DNA from: Bacillota bacterium | GTDB lineage: Bacteria; Bacillota; Clostridia; Christensenellales; UMGS416 | Direction of reading: 5' to 3' | Assembly (NCBI GenBank): GCA_023428265.1 | Contig: JAEYYW010000017.1 | Span: forward strand, 1-47,759 | DNA length: 47,759 nucleotides | In this document: piece by piece, positions 1 to 7,127 of the stretch | How the letters are laid out: every line of letters begins with the position of its first letter | How positions within the stretch are numbered: position 1 is the stretch's first letter | Notes under the pieces: generated by a model | Seen by the model: only the letters and a program-made list of their open reading frames with translations | What the model was told of the DNA's origin: nothing | Database searches by the model: none | Made by a program: the position numbers and the translations under genes

Positions 1-65
1 GCTTCCTCCTGGGCCAGGCCCAGCGCCTTGCGGGCGTTTTCTGTAAATCTTCCTTGGAATGACAT
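1..65 (-). CDS. clpC: ClpC ATPase, N-terminal fragment (cut by window edge)
   Basis: Only the first 21 codons are present, reading leftward from an ATG at 63-65. The fragment begins MSFQGRFTENARKAL and continues with LAQEEA, the usual opening of the ClpC N-terminal repeat domain. ClpC is the AAA+ unfoldase that, with ClpP and the adaptor McsB, degrades arginine-phosphorylated proteins. A GGAG ribosome site sits 5 nt upstream of the start. It is the last visible gene of the ctsR-mcsA-mcsB-clpC operon, as in many Firmicutes. The rest of the protein is outside the window, so nothing can be said about its Walker motifs. Confidence 0.88.
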   Translation of the reverse strand, partial: MSFQGRFTENARKALGLAQEE

Positions 66-128
66 GCCGATCTCCTCTCTTCTCTATAGCGGATTATGAT
101 GATTTCGTGTTTCTGATGCTTATTTCCT

Positions 129-155
129 GAGCGGGGCAATGGCTCTGCCCTGCTC
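129..155 (-). other. mcsB-clpC intergenic stem-loop
   Basis: A 10-bp stem (GAGC and GGGCA arms, with one G-T pair) closes a 7-nt loop just after the mcsB stop codon. No U-run follows on the leftward transcript, so it is not a convincing terminator. It may protect or process the mRNA between mcsB and clpC. Confidence 0.35.
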
Positions 156-157
156 GT

Positions 158-1183
158 TCAGCCCTTCTTCCCCAGCGCCTCCCGGATGTAGCTGGCCCGC
201 ACGGCGTCTCGTTCCTCCTGGCTGAGCTCGCGCCCCTCGTGCTTTTGCAGCGCCGCAGGCTGCACGGCAATCATCAGGCGGTTCAGATCTGTCTGGTTCA
301 CATCCGGCAGCAGCTCCAGGCCCACAGCCAGGCGTGCGTCAGACAGCAGCTGCATAAACTCCTTGCTGGAGACGGATCGGGCGTATTTCATCAGGCCCCA
401 GGAGCGGTAGAGCTTGTCTTCGATTTCCACCCGCTTGTTGTGCAGCAGGAAATCGCGGGCGGCACGTTCCTTTTCCGTGATCTGCTCGCAGACGGCACGG
501 ATCGTGCCGGCAATGTCTTCCTCGGTCAAGCCAAGTGTGATCTGGTTGGATATCTGAAACATATCGCCCAGCGCTTCGCTGCCCTCGCCATACATACCGC
601 GCACCGCAAGGCCGGCCTTCACCACCGAGTCAATCAGGATCTTCAGCATGCCGATGAGCTTCAACGCCGGCAGGTGCACCATCACGGAAGCCCGCATGCC
701 GGTGCCCACGTTGGTGGGGCAGCTGGTCAGATATCCCAACGCCTTATCATACGCGAAGGGTACAGATTTCTCCAGAATGCTTTCCACCCGCAATGCCTTG
801 GTGGCCGCCTCCACAATCTGGCTGCCGGGCAGCAAGCCCTGAATCCTCAGATGATCTTCCTCATTGATCATCAGCGAAACCGTTTCATCGGCGCTCAGCA
901 TGAGCGCGCCGCAGTCTTTTTTCTTCAGCAAATCGGTGCTGGCAAGATGCCGCTCCACCAGCTCCAGCCGGTCTGTTTCCTCCATCAGGCGAAGCTGAAG
1001 GAAACGGAAAGCATCCATCCCCTCGGCTTGCTTCATCGCCGCCATCACTTTATCTGCCACCGCATCAGCCTGCTGCGCGTTCATCGCCGCCGGAAACGGC
1101 ATGCCTGCAATGTTGCGAGCCAGCCGCACACGGCTGCTGATCACAATGTCGTTGCCGGGGCCCGCTGTTTCCCAAACGTTCAT
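158..1183 (-). CDS. mcsB: Protein-arginine kinase McsB
   Basis: The 341-residue protein has the guanido-phosphotransferase fold. Visible motifs are SSRVRLARN near residue 16, NEEDH at 107-111 and the CPTNVGTG signature with the catalytic-type Cys155. McsB phosphorylates arginines on proteins such as CtsR, marking them for ClpCP and relieving repression under heat stress. The ATG overlaps the mcsA stop as ATGA, indicating translational coupling. McsA is its activator and is encoded immediately upstream. Length matches the family (about 350-360) and no motif is missing. Confidence 0.96.
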   Translation of the reverse strand: MNVWETAGPGNDIVISSRVRLARNIAGMPFPAAMNAQQADAVADKVMAAMKQAEGMDAFRFLQLRLMEETDRLELVERHLASTDLLKKKDCGALMLSADETVSLMINEEDHLRIQGLLPGSQIVEAATKALRVESILEKSVPFAYDKALGYLTSCPTNVGTGMRASVMVHLPALKLIGMLKILIDSVVKAGLAVRGMYGEGSEALGDMFQISNQITLGLTEEDIAGTIRAVCEQITEKERAARDFLLHNKRVEIEDKLYRSWGLMKYARSVSSKEFMQLLSDARLAVGLELLPDVNQTDLNRLMIAVQPAALQKHEGRELSQEERDAVRASYIREALGKKG

Positions 1184-1701
1184 TTCGCCGCTCCATCTCC
1201 GGCCGATTCCAGCGCCCGGATTTCGTCGCGCAGCCCGGCGGCCTTTTCATATTCCTCCGCTTTGATCGCAAGCTTCAGCTGCGTGCGAAGCTCGTCAATG
1301 CGGTTGGGTTTTCTTTTTTCCGTCGTGGCGGCCCTGGTTGGGGCTGAAAGGCCAGGCCTTTTTCCGGTGTGCTGCAATGAGCCGTGGATCCTCCGCATCA
1401 TTGGGATCAGCTCGTTTGAAAACTGCCGGTAGCATTGCTCACACCCCACGCGCCCCTCGCGACGCAAACGGTTCAGGTCGAAGCCGCAATCGGGGCACAC
1501 CACCGGCGGCTCGGCAGGCGCCTGCTTCTGCTGCGCGTTGGCAAGGTTGGCCAGGATGCTGACCAGTGACATATCCTTGAAAAACTCGCTGTCTCCCTGC
1601 TCGGCGCACTGCTTGCACAGATGCAGCTCCGTTTTATCGCCGTTGATCACCTTGGTCAGATAGATTGTGGCTTGCTTTTGGCCACAGCGGTCACACATCA
1701 T
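1180..1701 (-). CDS. mcsA: McsA, zinc-finger activator of McsB
   Basis: This is a small protein with four CxxC pairs (CDRC, CKQC, CPDC, CEQC) expected to bind two zinc ions, followed by a C-terminal UVR-type helical hairpin over about the last 40 residues. McsA activates the arginine kinase McsB and modulates CtsR. I prefer the ATG at 1701, giving MMCDRCGQK, because McsA homologues start directly at the first zinc knuckle and AGAGG lies 9 nt upstream. An in-frame ATG at 1710 would add three residues and overlap the ctsR stop. The gene's own stop overlaps the mcsB start. Confidence 0.93.
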   Translation of the reverse strand: MMCDRCGQKQATIYLTKVINGDKTELHLCKQCAEQGDSEFFKDMSLVSILANLANAQQKQAPAEPPVVCPDCGFDLNRLRREGRVGCEQCYRQFSNELIPMMRRIHGSLQHTGKRPGLSAPTRAATTEKRKPNRIDELRTQLKLAIKAEEYEKAAGLRDEIRALESAGDGAAK

Positions 1702-1702
1702 G

Positions 1703-2170
1703 CTATTCATCCTCTCTGCCTTGCAGCAGCGCCAATATCATATGCTTCAGAATCCCTGCCCGAAGCCGGTCCTTGATCGGCATGGGGGCCACGATGGCTC
1801 TTGAAGACACGGCAGCCTTCAGCAGCTTGGCCTCCCTGGGCTCCACGATCTCCTTTTCCAGCATGCACTCCACGATGCGCCGGGCGTCATTCTCCGATAA
1901 ATCGTCTCCGATGCCCTGCGTGGCCAGATGCATCAGATAATCGCCCTCATCCATATCCACCCGCATGATCCGGATATATCCGCCGCCGCCTCGCCGGCTT
2001 TCAATGTAGTAACCCTTATCAGCGGAAAAGCGTGTTGCTAGCACATAATTGATCTGCGACGGCGCGCAGCGGAAATACTCCGCCAGCTCATTTCTGCGCA
2101 CATCTATTTGATGCATATCCTCAAACAGTGATTTTATGAATGATTCTATGTTGTCAGACAACATCGACAT
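1703..2170 (-). CDS. ctsR: CtsR transcriptional repressor
   Basis: CtsR is the class III heat-shock repressor of clp genes. The protein shows the expected N-terminal winged helix-turn-helix and the glycine-rich wing RRGGGGYIRI, preceded by PSQINYVLATRF. The start is placed at the ATG at 2170 (MSMLSDNIES), which has AGGGGTG about 7 nt upstream. Longer in-frame starts would run into the operator and promoter. The 155-residue length is normal. The gene heads the operon and is preceded by its own operator, so the operon should be autoregulated and induced by heat or protein stress. Confidence 0.95.
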   Translation of the reverse strand: MSMLSDNIESFIKSLFEDMHQIDVRRNELAEYFRCAPSQINYVLATRFSADKGYYIESRRGGGGYIRIMRVDMDEGDYLMHLATQGIGDDLSENDARRIVECMLEKEIVEPREAKLLKAAVSSRAIVAPMPIKDRLRAGILKHMILALLQGREDE

Positions 2171-2182
2171 CCGGTTCACCCC

Positions 2183-2199
2183 TTTGACCATCTTTGACC
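2183..2199 (-). promoter_or_regulatory. CtsR operator (heptad direct repeat)
   Basis: Read leftward the site is GGTCAAA-GAT-GGTCAAA, two identical heptads separated by 3 nt, matching the known CtsR consensus. It lies between the -10 box and the ctsR start, covering the predicted transcription start, so a bound repressor would block initiation. Confidence 0.95.
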
Positions 2200-2207
2200 T
2201 TTTTATC

Positions 2208-2236
2208 ATTATATCCAGATTCCCGCAAGAAATCAA
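2208..2236 (-). promoter_or_regulatory. Promoter of ctsR-mcsA-mcsB-clpC
   Basis: Leftward sigma-A promoter: -35 TTGATT at 2231-2236, a 17-bp spacer, -10 TATAAT at 2208-2213. Transcription should start near 2201, inside the edge of the CtsR box. Confidence 0.85.
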
Positions 2237-2332
2237 GGCCCTTGTTCATAGCATCCATCGGCGCGGCCAAAAAATTCAGGAAAACGACACCTATATACAA
2301 AATGGCACTTCCGTATACACGAAGGATGGCGT

Positions 2333-2350
2333 ATGATACCAATGTATCAT
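2333..2350. promoter_or_regulatory. Short inverted repeat upstream of mscL
   Basis: ATGATAC and GTATCAT arms of 7 bp flank a 4-nt loop, 46 bp before the mscL start. It overlaps a TATGAT hexamer (2332-2337) that could be a -10 box, although no good -35 precedes it. It is a possible operator; no regulator is known. Confidence 0.35.
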
Positions 2351-2396
2351 CACAGGAAAGGCTGGGTATTCTTTTACAATGCAAGGAGATCTGAAT

Positions 2397-2837
2397 ATGA
2401 AAATCAAGTCTCGTTTTGAGGATTTCAAGAGCTTCGCAATGAAGGGCAATGTGATTGATCTTGCCGTGGGCGTGATCATCGGCGGCGCGTTTGGAAAGAT
2501 AGTGTCCTCGCTGGTGAATGACGTGATCATGCCGGTCATCGGGTTGATCACAGGGCGGGTAAATCTTACCGAAATGAAAGTGATTTTTCAGGCGGAAAAT
2601 CTCAGAGATCCTAACCACCCCATTGCCGAGCTTTCGTTGAAATATGGTTCCTTTCTCCAGAGCATCATTGATTTTCTCATCATAGCGTTGAGTATTTATC
2701 TTTTTATCAAGCTGATCGAGAAGTTTAAGCGCAAACAGGAAGCCGCAGAACCGGAGCCGCCGGCACCTGCCAGGAGCGAGGTTTTGCTGGAAGAAATCCG
2801 CGATCTGCTCAAGGAACAGAAAAAGGATCACAAGTGA
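2397..2837 (+). CDS. mscL: Large-conductance mechanosensitive channel MscL
   Basis: MscL forms a homopentameric membrane pore that opens under high membrane tension and releases solutes during hypo-osmotic shock. The 146-residue protein starts MKIKSRFEDFKSFAMKGNV, then has the pore-lining first helix DLAVGVIIGGAFGKIVSSLVNDVIMP, a periplasm-facing loop, a second membrane helix and a charged C-terminal bundle. The start at 2397 is chosen because AAGGAG lies 7-8 nt upstream; an ATG 18 nt earlier lies in front of that site. A strong terminator follows. It is convergent with the carboxypeptidase gene. Confidence 0.96.
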   Translation: MKIKSRFEDFKSFAMKGNVIDLAVGVIIGGAFGKIVSSLVNDVIMPVIGLITGRVNLTEMKVIFQAENLRDPNHPIAELSLKYGSFLQSIIDFLIIALSIYLFIKLIEKFKRKQEAAEPEPPAPARSEVLLEEIRDLLKEQKKDHK

Positions 2838-2847
2838 TGCAAAACCA

Positions 2848-2873
2848 AAGGCGGCCATAAGCCGCCTTTTTCT
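2848..2873 (+). terminator. Intrinsic terminator after mscL
   Basis: An 8-bp stem AAGGCGGC/GCCGCCTT with loop CATAA is followed by a T-run. It lies between two convergent genes, and on the minus strand a weaker T-rich stretch also follows, so it may act in both directions. Confidence 0.88.
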
Positions 2874-4214
2874 TTATCGCCAGATGGTTCGATAATTCAC
2901 ACGGGGATATGGCCCCAGGTTTTGCGGCATCGCCGCCCACATCAGCTCATACAGCACGAACCGGTTGTCCTGCCAATACTCATAGAAGTTGGCCTGAGGC
3001 AGCGGGCAGTAGCCGCTCCCGACCTCGATCGTGAGCCCCGGCCGGCCGAACTCCTCAACGAACCAATCGCGGTATCCGCCGCCGGACGCTTGAGAAGAGG
3101 GAGAAAGAATCGTGTAGCCGCTGAACACACTGAGCTGCTCTGCGAGGTAACGGTTCATCTTGTTGTTCACGCCCTTGGGATTATACCAATAGATCATTTC
3201 GCCGGAGGAATGGTAACTGGCCGTCAGCGCAAAATCCTTGGCGATGGTCAGGTCTCTGAGAGCGATGGACTCCGGCTCGCTGAATGCCCGCGGGCCTGAA
3301 TGGTAATATGGGCCCGGCTTGGTGTAGTTGGGATCAACCCGCCAGCCGGCGCCAAAGTTCCGGTTCAGATCCACTCCCCTGCCATTGGCTTTCCAACGGA
3401 GGAAGTTGGTGCTGCCGCCATTCATTGCGACAAGGGAGGATTTAAGATCCGGCATGGTTGCCGGCACTGTAGCCAGGCCCTCCATGCAGAGGCGGACACC
3501 GTCCGGGTTGGCCTCAGGGATGATCCAGACTTCCAGCTGATCCAGCATCCTCCTGACAGATGTGCCTTTATAAGACGCTCCGAGCTCACCGGCCTTCAGC
3601 GCCGTCTCCACATGGCGCAAGGCCAACAGGGCGTTGATCCACTCCCGCGCGTGTATGGCGGCCTGCACAAGGATGCGCACCTTTGCGTTCGGGTTGCCGA
3701 TGACAATGGCCTTGATGGGGTTGCCCATCACGCTCAAGCCAACCGTCTCAATGCGGGCTTTCCCGGGAAAACGCACAGCGATTTCACTCATGTCCTTCAT
3801 GCATTGGGAAACGGTAAAGCTGGTGGTCAGGCTTATGTCTTCGCTGGGCCAATCCAGCTTTGCCGCATTGCTGGGCTGCACGGGGCTGGGATGATTTACC
3901 AGATAGCCCGATTGGCACCACCCGCTCTGGCCGCCGGATGTCATGACATTGCACCACAGGCCGGAGTCGGACAGGATTTTTACCACATCTCCGCGGGCGA
4001 GGCTCTTCACCACGCGGGCCGAAGTGCTGGCCTTGGCGCGGATGCTGAGAGTGGAAGCGTTTACCACCGCCATTCCGTTGAGCCCGGCGGCCCTGGCAAC
4101 CTCGGGGGGCGCAAACAAGCACCCGCCAATCACAACGGCCAAGACGCAACTAATGAGCCGGTGTGCGCCGGATGCCACACTGCCTTTTCGGCTGCCGGAG
4201 TTGGTACGATGCAT
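2874..4214 (-). CDS. Secreted M14 zinc carboxypeptidase with SH3b domain
   Basis: The predicted 446-residue protein has a signal peptide (basic N-terminus, then LISCVLAVVIGGCLFAPP, likely cut after AARA/AA), an SH3b domain at about residues 46-100 and a peptidase M14 domain from about 125 to the end. Zinc ligands are His188 and Glu191 in IHAREW and His335 in ASYHSS. The catalytic Glu397 lies in LTIEVGSG and DLNRNF is present. The SH3b domain suggests cell-wall binding, so a peptidoglycan-peptide carboxypeptidase role is plausible but inferred. The start at 4214 has GGAG 5 nt upstream and begins the signal peptide; the open frame extends further but without a better start. Confidence 0.88.
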   Translation of the reverse strand: MHRTNSGSRKGSVASGAHRLISCVLAVVIGGCLFAPPEVARAAGLNGMAVVNASTLSIRAKASTSARVVKSLARGDVVKILSDSGLWCNVMTSGGQSGWCQSGYLVNHPSPVQPSNAAKLDWPSEDISLTTSFTVSQCMKDMSEIAVRFPGKARIETVGLSVMGNPIKAIVIGNPNAKVRILVQAAIHAREWINALLALRHVETALKAGELGASYKGTSVRRMLDQLEVWIIPEANPDGVRLCMEGLATVPATMPDLKSSLVAMNGGSTNFLRWKANGRGVDLNRNFGAGWRVDPNYTKPGPYYHSGPRAFSEPESIALRDLTIAKDFALTASYHSSGEMIYWYNPKGVNNKMNRYLAEQLSVFSGYTILSPSSQASGGGYRDWFVEEFGRPGLTIEVGSGYCPLPQANFYEYWQDNRFVLYELMWAAMPQNLGPYPRVNYRTIWR

Positions 4215-4263
4215 TTCGTCTCCATCATATCCGTTTTTCTGAAAAACCCACCAGATATGGTAT

Positions 4264-4292
4264 ATTATACCGTCAGCAAGGCAGTATATCAA
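4264..4292 (-). promoter_or_regulatory. Promoter of the M14 carboxypeptidase gene
   Basis: Leftward: -35 TTGATA at 4287-4292, a 17-bp spacer, -10 TATAAT at 4264-4269. It is back-to-back with the rightward promoter at 4360-4388. Confidence 0.8.
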
Positions 4293-4359
4293 TATATATG
4301 GATGATATCAGCGGGTTCCGAATCGCTTTCATGGGACAAGGACACATGCCGCGCCTGTG

Positions 4360-4388
4360 TTGATGCGCAGCGAATTTTGCCATATAAT
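4360..4388 (+). promoter_or_regulatory. Promoter of the receiver/GGDEF-like gene
   Basis: -35 TTGATG at 4360-4365, a 17-bp spacer, -10 TATAAT at 4383-4388, giving a short leader of about 27 nt before the start at 4422. Confidence 0.78.
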
Positions 4389-4421
4389 AATTCAACAGCC
4401 AAACAATTTGGAGGTGGATGA

Positions 4422-5270
4422 ATGGCTGGTGAATCAATGCTGATTGTGACATCCGGCCTGCCGGAAACAACCAAGAGACTCATCAGAAGCAAACTTGCGC
4501 CGCTGGCGCTGGATTTCCAGACCCCAAGGGGCAGCGAGGACCTGCGCCGGTTGTTGAACTCGCGCAACATCATCGTTGGTTGCGTCTTGGTAGACAGCGA
4601 CACGCATGACGATAAAGGCCGTTCCTTCTGCACCGATGTGCGCAACATCAACAAGAAAGTGCCTTTGCTTGTGCTGAGCTCTGAAAATGAAAAGAGCTAT
4701 TATGTCAACGCGATCCGTTGGGGTGTTTCCGGCTTTGTGATCAAGCCGCTTGCTGATGACACAATCCGCGTGAAGCTCATGGAATGCCACCAGACGCAGG
4801 GCGAAAAAAGCGCCGAAATGATCACCTTTGATCTGGAGAAATATCTGCTGGGTGAGTTTCGCAAAGCTGAGAAAGGAAACTTCAGCCTCACATTCATGTT
4901 TGCAACGGTGCGCCTGGAGGATCCGGAAGAGCAAGGCAACGCGATGAGCCATGCTTATTATCTGAATTTGTTTTACGAGACCATCAAGACATTGTTTTGG
5001 GATACCGACGCCTTCATCCGCTATAATTCAAAATACTACCTTGGTGTTTTTCCGTTTTGCACCAAATACAATGTTTCGGTTCTGGAAGGAAAGATGCTCA
5101 CCGCGTTCAATGGGCTTTATACCAGCCGGGGAATGCCCCAATATGTGAAACTTGTCTCGGCCACATCCACCTATCCCGACGACGGCACCCGCTTCCTGGA
5201 TGTGCAGCGCGTGCTTTCGGACAGAGCAAGGCTTCTGATGGGAGACATAAGGTTTGAGTGGTATCTCTGA
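4422..5270 (+). CDS. Atypical receiver domain fused to degenerate GGDEF-like domain
   Basis: The protein has 282 residues. Residues 5-120 resemble a response-regulator receiver: VLVDSD places a possible phospho-acceptor at Asp58, followed by PLLVLSS and the conserved Lys108 in FVIKPL. The usual acidic pair after the first strand is missing (IVTSG instead of a DD motif). Residues 135-282 resemble a GGDEF fold, with FMFATVRLED at the first strand and a late ATSTYPDDG like the GGDEF family's ending, but the GGDEF signature itself is absent (RYNSKYYLGVFPF occupies that place). It is therefore probably a signal-binding scaffold, not a cyclic-di-GMP synthase. GGAGGTG precedes the start by 5 nt. Function is unknown. 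Confidence 0.72.
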   Translation: MAGESMLIVTSGLPETTKRLIRSKLAPLALDFQTPRGSEDLRRLLNSRNIIVGCVLVDSDTHDDKGRSFCTDVRNINKKVPLLVLSSENEKSYYVNAIRWGVSGFVIKPLADDTIRVKLMECHQTQGEKSAEMITFDLEKYLLGEFRKAEKGNFSLTFMFATVRLEDPEEQGNAMSHAYYLNLFYETIKTLFWDTDAFIRYNSKYYLGVFPFCTKYNVSVLEGKMLTAFNGLYTSRGMPQYVKLVSATSTYPDDGTRFLDVQRVLSDRARLLMGDIRFEWYL

Positions 5271-5310
5271 ACCGAACCGCGCGGCCTGTTTGGGTTCCTT
5301 GGGTTTCTTC

Positions 5311-6099
5311 TCAGTCTGTTGCTGATATTGCCTCGTGCTGCTCCGAACCCGATTCCTGCTTGAGGCGAATTGTGCGGATCGGCGTGCCATCCGGCGCATC
5401 TTCCATTTGCTGCGTGACGGCTCCTTCTGTGATCATATCGCTCAGAATCCTGCGGTAGATGTCAAACACGCCGCCGTAATATACCACGGCGTGGTTCAGC
5501 GTGTTCATAAATGTGGACTTGATGTTCTTTTCCTGCGCGCTCAGCATGCAAAGAACCAGGTTCTCACGGTATTTGTCTTCGGTGGCATCCTTGGGCATGA
5601 TGGTCTTGACCCAGCTGGAGCAGTCGGCCAACTGCCTGCCCAACGTGCCTTCCACGGCATATACGCCAATCACTTTATCCTTTTGTGTGCGCAGAAATGT
5701 GGCAACAGAGGAATAATGGTTGTCGCCGGTGATCAGGATGAACTGATCCACATGTGGTTTCGTCATGCTGTCCTGATAAATGCTGTCCAGCATCAAAAAG
5801 TCGGTATAATCCTTCTTATGGCCCTCGGAGTTGGGCTGCTGGCAATCGATGATCGTGCTGGTAATCGTGCGGATTTTCCCCTGCTCCGACTTGATCAGCT
5901 CATTGGAGAAATCGCCGAACACCTTGATGCTTTCTGCAAAACGCCCCTGGCTTTTCAACTCATCCAGCAATGCCACAAGGTTTGGCTTAAGCTTGAAACG
6001 GTCATACATCCCATAAAATAAGGACTCATAATCCACATATATCAAGGACTGCAATGCATGATCTGTAATGGGGGGTTGTTTACGAGTCGTAAATATCAT
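5311..6099 (-). CDS. NYN-domain (LabA/DUF88-like) protein, putative ribonuclease
   Basis: The 262-residue protein has a PIN-like NYN core at about residues 17-170. Acidic positions appear in YVDYESL (Asp23), KKDYTDFLMLD and LITGDNHY. The last 90 residues are helical and could be a winged-helix or OST-HTH-like nucleic-acid-binding tail, which I infer only from pattern. NYN proteins are metal-dependent RNases in the families studied. AAGGAAG lies 7 nt before the ATG. It converges on the receiver/GGDEF-like gene with a 40-bp gap and no clear terminator. Confidence 0.72.
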   Translation of the reverse strand: MIFTTRKQPPITDHALQSLIYVDYESLFYGMYDRFKLKPNLVALLDELKSQGRFAESIKVFGDFSNELIKSEQGKIRTITSTIIDCQQPNSEGHKKDYTDFLMLDSIYQDSMTKPHVDQFILITGDNHYSSVATFLRTQKDKVIGVYAVEGTLGRQLADCSSWVKTIMPKDATEDKYRENLVLCMLSAQEKNIKSTFMNTLNHAVVYYGGVFDIYRRILSDMITEGAVTQQMEDAPDGTPIRTIRLKQESGSEQHEAISATD

Positions 6100-6270
6100 T
6101 ACTAAACTTCCTTATGAATTCGGCCGCGATGTTCGGTTGCCAAGGAACCTGTTTTACAGTATCACAGCTCGAAACACATGTCCATACAAAGATGGGGTGT
6201 ATTTTGTCGAATTTTGTTGGACAAATTGACTCACTCCCTCTGCTCTCAGGGGAGTAAAATGGCCATTTGG

Positions 6271-6972
6271 TCAGGAAATGTCGTCGTGGGTGAGCAGCCC
6301 GCTGCCGCTGATGGGGATTTCCTCGCCCAGATATTTGGGCCTGGGCTTGATGACAGCGCCCTCAAACCAATCCTTGGTGCGGGCCAAAAGTTCGCGGGCG
6401 TCATAATACAGCTGGAATTTCGACTTGTAGCGGTCGCAGGCCACACCCTGTGCGGCAAGGCCCATGCTGTCTGCCAAAAACACGGCGCGATACAGGTGGT
6501 ACTTCTGCGTGACAACGATGGCGCTCTTGACAACAAACACATCACGTGCGCGGTACATCGTGGAATAGGTGTCAAACCCGGCATGATCCATGAAGATGGC
6601 CTCGGTGGGCACGCCCTTGTTTTCCAGATAGCGGCGCATGTTGTTGACTTCATCGTATTCCTTGGTGCCGTGATCGCCGCTGACGAGAATTCGCGGAGCG
6701 GCACCGGCGGCATAAAGCTCATAGGCCACATCCAGCCGGTCCTGTAGCATATAGGAAGGCTGGCCGCTGGTCCAGACTTTGGCGCCCAGCACGATGATGG
6801 CGTCGGCCTTTTGCGCATCGGTTTGGGAGACGATGAATTTATTGGCTCTGGTGACCACAGCGATGTTGGTGGCGGCGACGGCCACCACGGCGGCAAGCGC
6901 CAGCCAAAGCGCAATCTTCAACGCTTTGCGGAGGATGCCGGGCTTTTTCTTTGTTGATTGTTGTTCCGTCAT
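6271..6972 (-). CDS. SanA/YdcF-like DUF218 membrane-anchored protein
   Basis: It begins with a basic stretch and one membrane helix (ALKIALWLALAAVVAVAATNIAVV), then a DUF218 domain: ADAIIVLGAKV, RILVSGDHG, IVVTQKYHLYRAVFLA. This arrangement and the roughly 230-residue length match the SanA/VanZ-associated branch, linked in other bacteria to envelope barrier function. The chemistry is unknown. I use the ATG at 6972, which has AGGTGATC about 9 nt upstream; a GTG at 6987 is also open. A second DUF218 protein is encoded at 28110-28925. Confidence 0.82.
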   Translation of the reverse strand: MTEQQSTKKKPGILRKALKIALWLALAAVVAVAATNIAVVTRANKFIVSQTDAQKADAIIVLGAKVWTSGQPSYMLQDRLDVAYELYAAGAAPRILVSGDHGTKEYDEVNNMRRYLENKGVPTEAIFMDHAGFDTYSTMYRARDVFVVKSAIVVTQKYHLYRAVFLADSMGLAAQGVACDRYKSKFQLYYDARELLARTKDWFEGAVIKPRPKYLGEEIPISGSGLLTHDDIS

Positions 6973-7077
6973 GACCGTGGTGATCACCTCATTTCATGTA
7001 CTCCGCGTATGCAATCCCTTCCCTACCCAGAAAATATTGCGCTGAACCGGTGGGCGGGAATGTCTCAATTAAAGGTA

Positions 7078-7107
7078 CGGGCCGGGACAGTGCCCGGCCC
7101 CTACTGG
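7078..7107 (-). repeat. Palindromic intergenic repeat, copy 1
   Basis: A 30-nt element forms a GGGCCGGG/CCCGGCCC hairpin preceded by CCAGTAGG. It matches the element at 10649-10678 in 29 of 30 positions but in opposite orientation. It lies 21-50 nt beyond the guaA stop on the leftward transcript, where it could form a 3' hairpin, though no good U-run follows. Confidence 0.8.
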
Positions 7108-7127
7108 CTGAAATTATGGTAAGTCGG

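Noticed and set aside
6200..6230. TTTGTC/GACAAA inverted repeat upstream of the NYN gene
   Set aside because: It has only 6-bp arms in an AT-rich stretch, far from a convincing promoter. It is likely chance.
6241..6270. ACTCCC/GGGAGT hairpin after the SanA-like gene as a terminator
   Set aside because: The stem is only 6 bp with a long loop and no U-run follows.
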